64,000 bases of DNA from Otis tarda (taxonomy: Eukaryota > Chordata > Aves > Otidiformes > Otididae): the NCBI GenBank assembly GCA_026413225.1, contig CM048552.1, positions 28,915,501 through 28,979,500 on the forward strand, in the 5' to 3' direction. Of the stretch, positions 62,691 through 64,000 are shown one piece after another. The first letter of the stretch is position 1. Each line of letters begins with the position of its first letter. A program made the position numbers and the translations under genes. Under the pieces are notes generated by a model. The model did not search any database and was not told where the DNA came from. It saw only the letters and a list, made by a program, of their open reading frames with translations.

Positions 62691-64000
62691 GTTTGTTGTC
62701 TTATGACCCAAGACACTGAGGATTTGTATTAGAAGCCTGTTCAAAGTGGAAGTTGTCACAAATACAATGTAGTATTGGGAACTGAAAGGTGAAGACTGCT
62801 GCTGACTTGTCATTCTACCTACTAATACTGAGAAAGTACATTATCTCCTTAAGAACTGATTGCTAACAAGATTCTTAAATTCTTAAACACAAATTGGAAC
62901 TAACAACATAAAAGTCGAAGATGGAGATGGCTTGTTATTGCACCTAGGTCTTCTTAAGAACAGAGAACAATTCATTCTTGCACATTTTGTCATGTTATCT
63001 ACTTTCTAAACCTACACGTTGCAAGCAAAGGGGCCTTTGTATTTCTCTTGGGAGGCTACTGCATATCTTAAAATGCCTCAGCAAGTACAAGATTTTTCAC
63101 TGGCCTTTAGCAATATTTTTCCTTTCTTAACTTCATCTCAGTCTTCCAACCAGAGGCAAGAAAACACAACTTAAGCACTCATGGCTATACCTATGTAATA
63201 ATGGTAATAGCAGAAAGACATCATGTCACAGACTTCCCTTCCCCATCACTGGCTTTTAAATAGCTCAGCCACTCTGCGTATGTGTTTGCTGGATCAGACT
63301 TGGGAAGCCGGAATGTACACCATCCATTAACTGTCAGGCTCCCCTATGTTACAGACCAGCCCCAGGGGAATAACTAAAACACAGCAGAGCGAGCCTAACA
63401 GCAACATGAAATGCACTTGTGCACTTGCCTGTGAAGATGGGCATCCAGTTCAGTGGTGTAGCCCTGTGTAGCGAAGAACAGGGCAGTGGCATGTTGGCTT
63501 TTATGTGGGGCAAGCAAACAAGAGCATTTCTGTGTCGGCGCTGCTCTGATTCTGTGGAGTATAGTGAAAGATAAAAGTACACAAGGCAAAGCATGTGTCT
63601 TCTAGGCACAGTCATGCTGTGGAGAGAAGTAATTTATCCCTGCTGGGTACATCCATCATAATCCCGAGCCTGGAAATATCTGTTATTACAGCGCATTCAT
63701 TCCAGAGCTTATACTATGTATGTTTGCTATTTAAGTTGATTTGCTGCAATGCTAATGTCAATTAGCTTCTCAGATCCCTTCCTATGATTTTGTTGGTAAT
63801 GAGCACGTTCACCTGTATAAAGTTAACAAACAAATATTGCAAATATGAGCAAGTGTGAAAGTTGCCCCTGTGCTTCATCATTGCTTAGAGTCTGAGCCAA
63901 AAGAAAGCAAGTTAGAAGAAAAATGGCTCCCAAATTGGAGTTAATGCCTTCCTCATCTTTAACCTCTGAAAATCCAGAAGCTTACATCATGACAATGCAG
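62691..64000. other. Noncoding stretch to the right edge, with a regulatory-looking block
   Basis: No exon was recognised. From about 63640 to 63950 the sequence is compact and motif-rich: CAATGCTAATGTCAATTAG (POU/homeodomain-like), GTTAACAAACAAATATTGC (HNF1 and forkhead-like cores) and CACGTTCACCTG (E-box). This resembles an enhancer more than the flanking AT-rich DNA. It is an inference from motifs. Confidence 0.35.

Noticed and set aside
1-64000. tRNA, rRNA, CRISPR arrays, operons
   Set aside because: No intact A-box and B-box pair, no rRNA signature and no regularly spaced repeats. The window is vertebrate nuclear DNA, where arrays and operons are not expected.

Overview
The window is vertebrate nuclear DNA, almost certainly from a bird. 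Recent CR1 LINE tails of the avian type end in the (ATTCTATGA)-like 3' terminus. The background is AT-rich and noncoding, broken by one sharp CpG island. There are no bacterial-style operons, no RNA genes that I can recognise, and no long protein-coding ORFs.

Layout: 1-5.8 kb is AT-rich noncoding DNA holding one young CR1 copy (1803-2411). At 5.8-7.1 kb lies the only clear gene-related landmark, a CpG-island promoter (about 5960-6830). Good splice donors at 7048, 6394, 6256 and 5797, and a strong acceptor at 5953/5952, are all on the minus strand. They point to a gene transcribed leftward, out of the window's left edge, with alternative noncoding first exons joining an exon at 5952-5797. That exon has an ATG preceded by in-frame stops and 30 open codons running into the donor. 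I do not recognise the protein.

From 7 to 64 kb I find no convincing coding exon. The region looks like a gene desert or very large intron. It contains three young CR1 fragments (19.56, 21.05 and 57.2 kb), two long, decayed CR1 relics (about 21.86-23.56 and 61.19-62.69 kb), MIR-like tRNA-derived SINE remnants (27.4, 38.75 and 44.95 kb), a probable solo LTR (37.6-37.75 kb), simple repeats, and several patches that look like conserved regulatory sequence (34.5, 54.2-54.8 and 63.6-63.95 kb).

The most unusual structures are a 70-nt imperfect hairpin at 54294-54363 inside a regulatory-looking block, a perfect 16-bp inverted repeat with a 3-nt loop at 12452-12486, and a GC-rich insert of about 130 bp flanked by a 6-bp direct repeat inside the decayed LINE at 62.24-62.37 kb. 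I found no new multi-gene system. The interest here is regulatory and structural, and conservation or transcription data would be needed to settle it.
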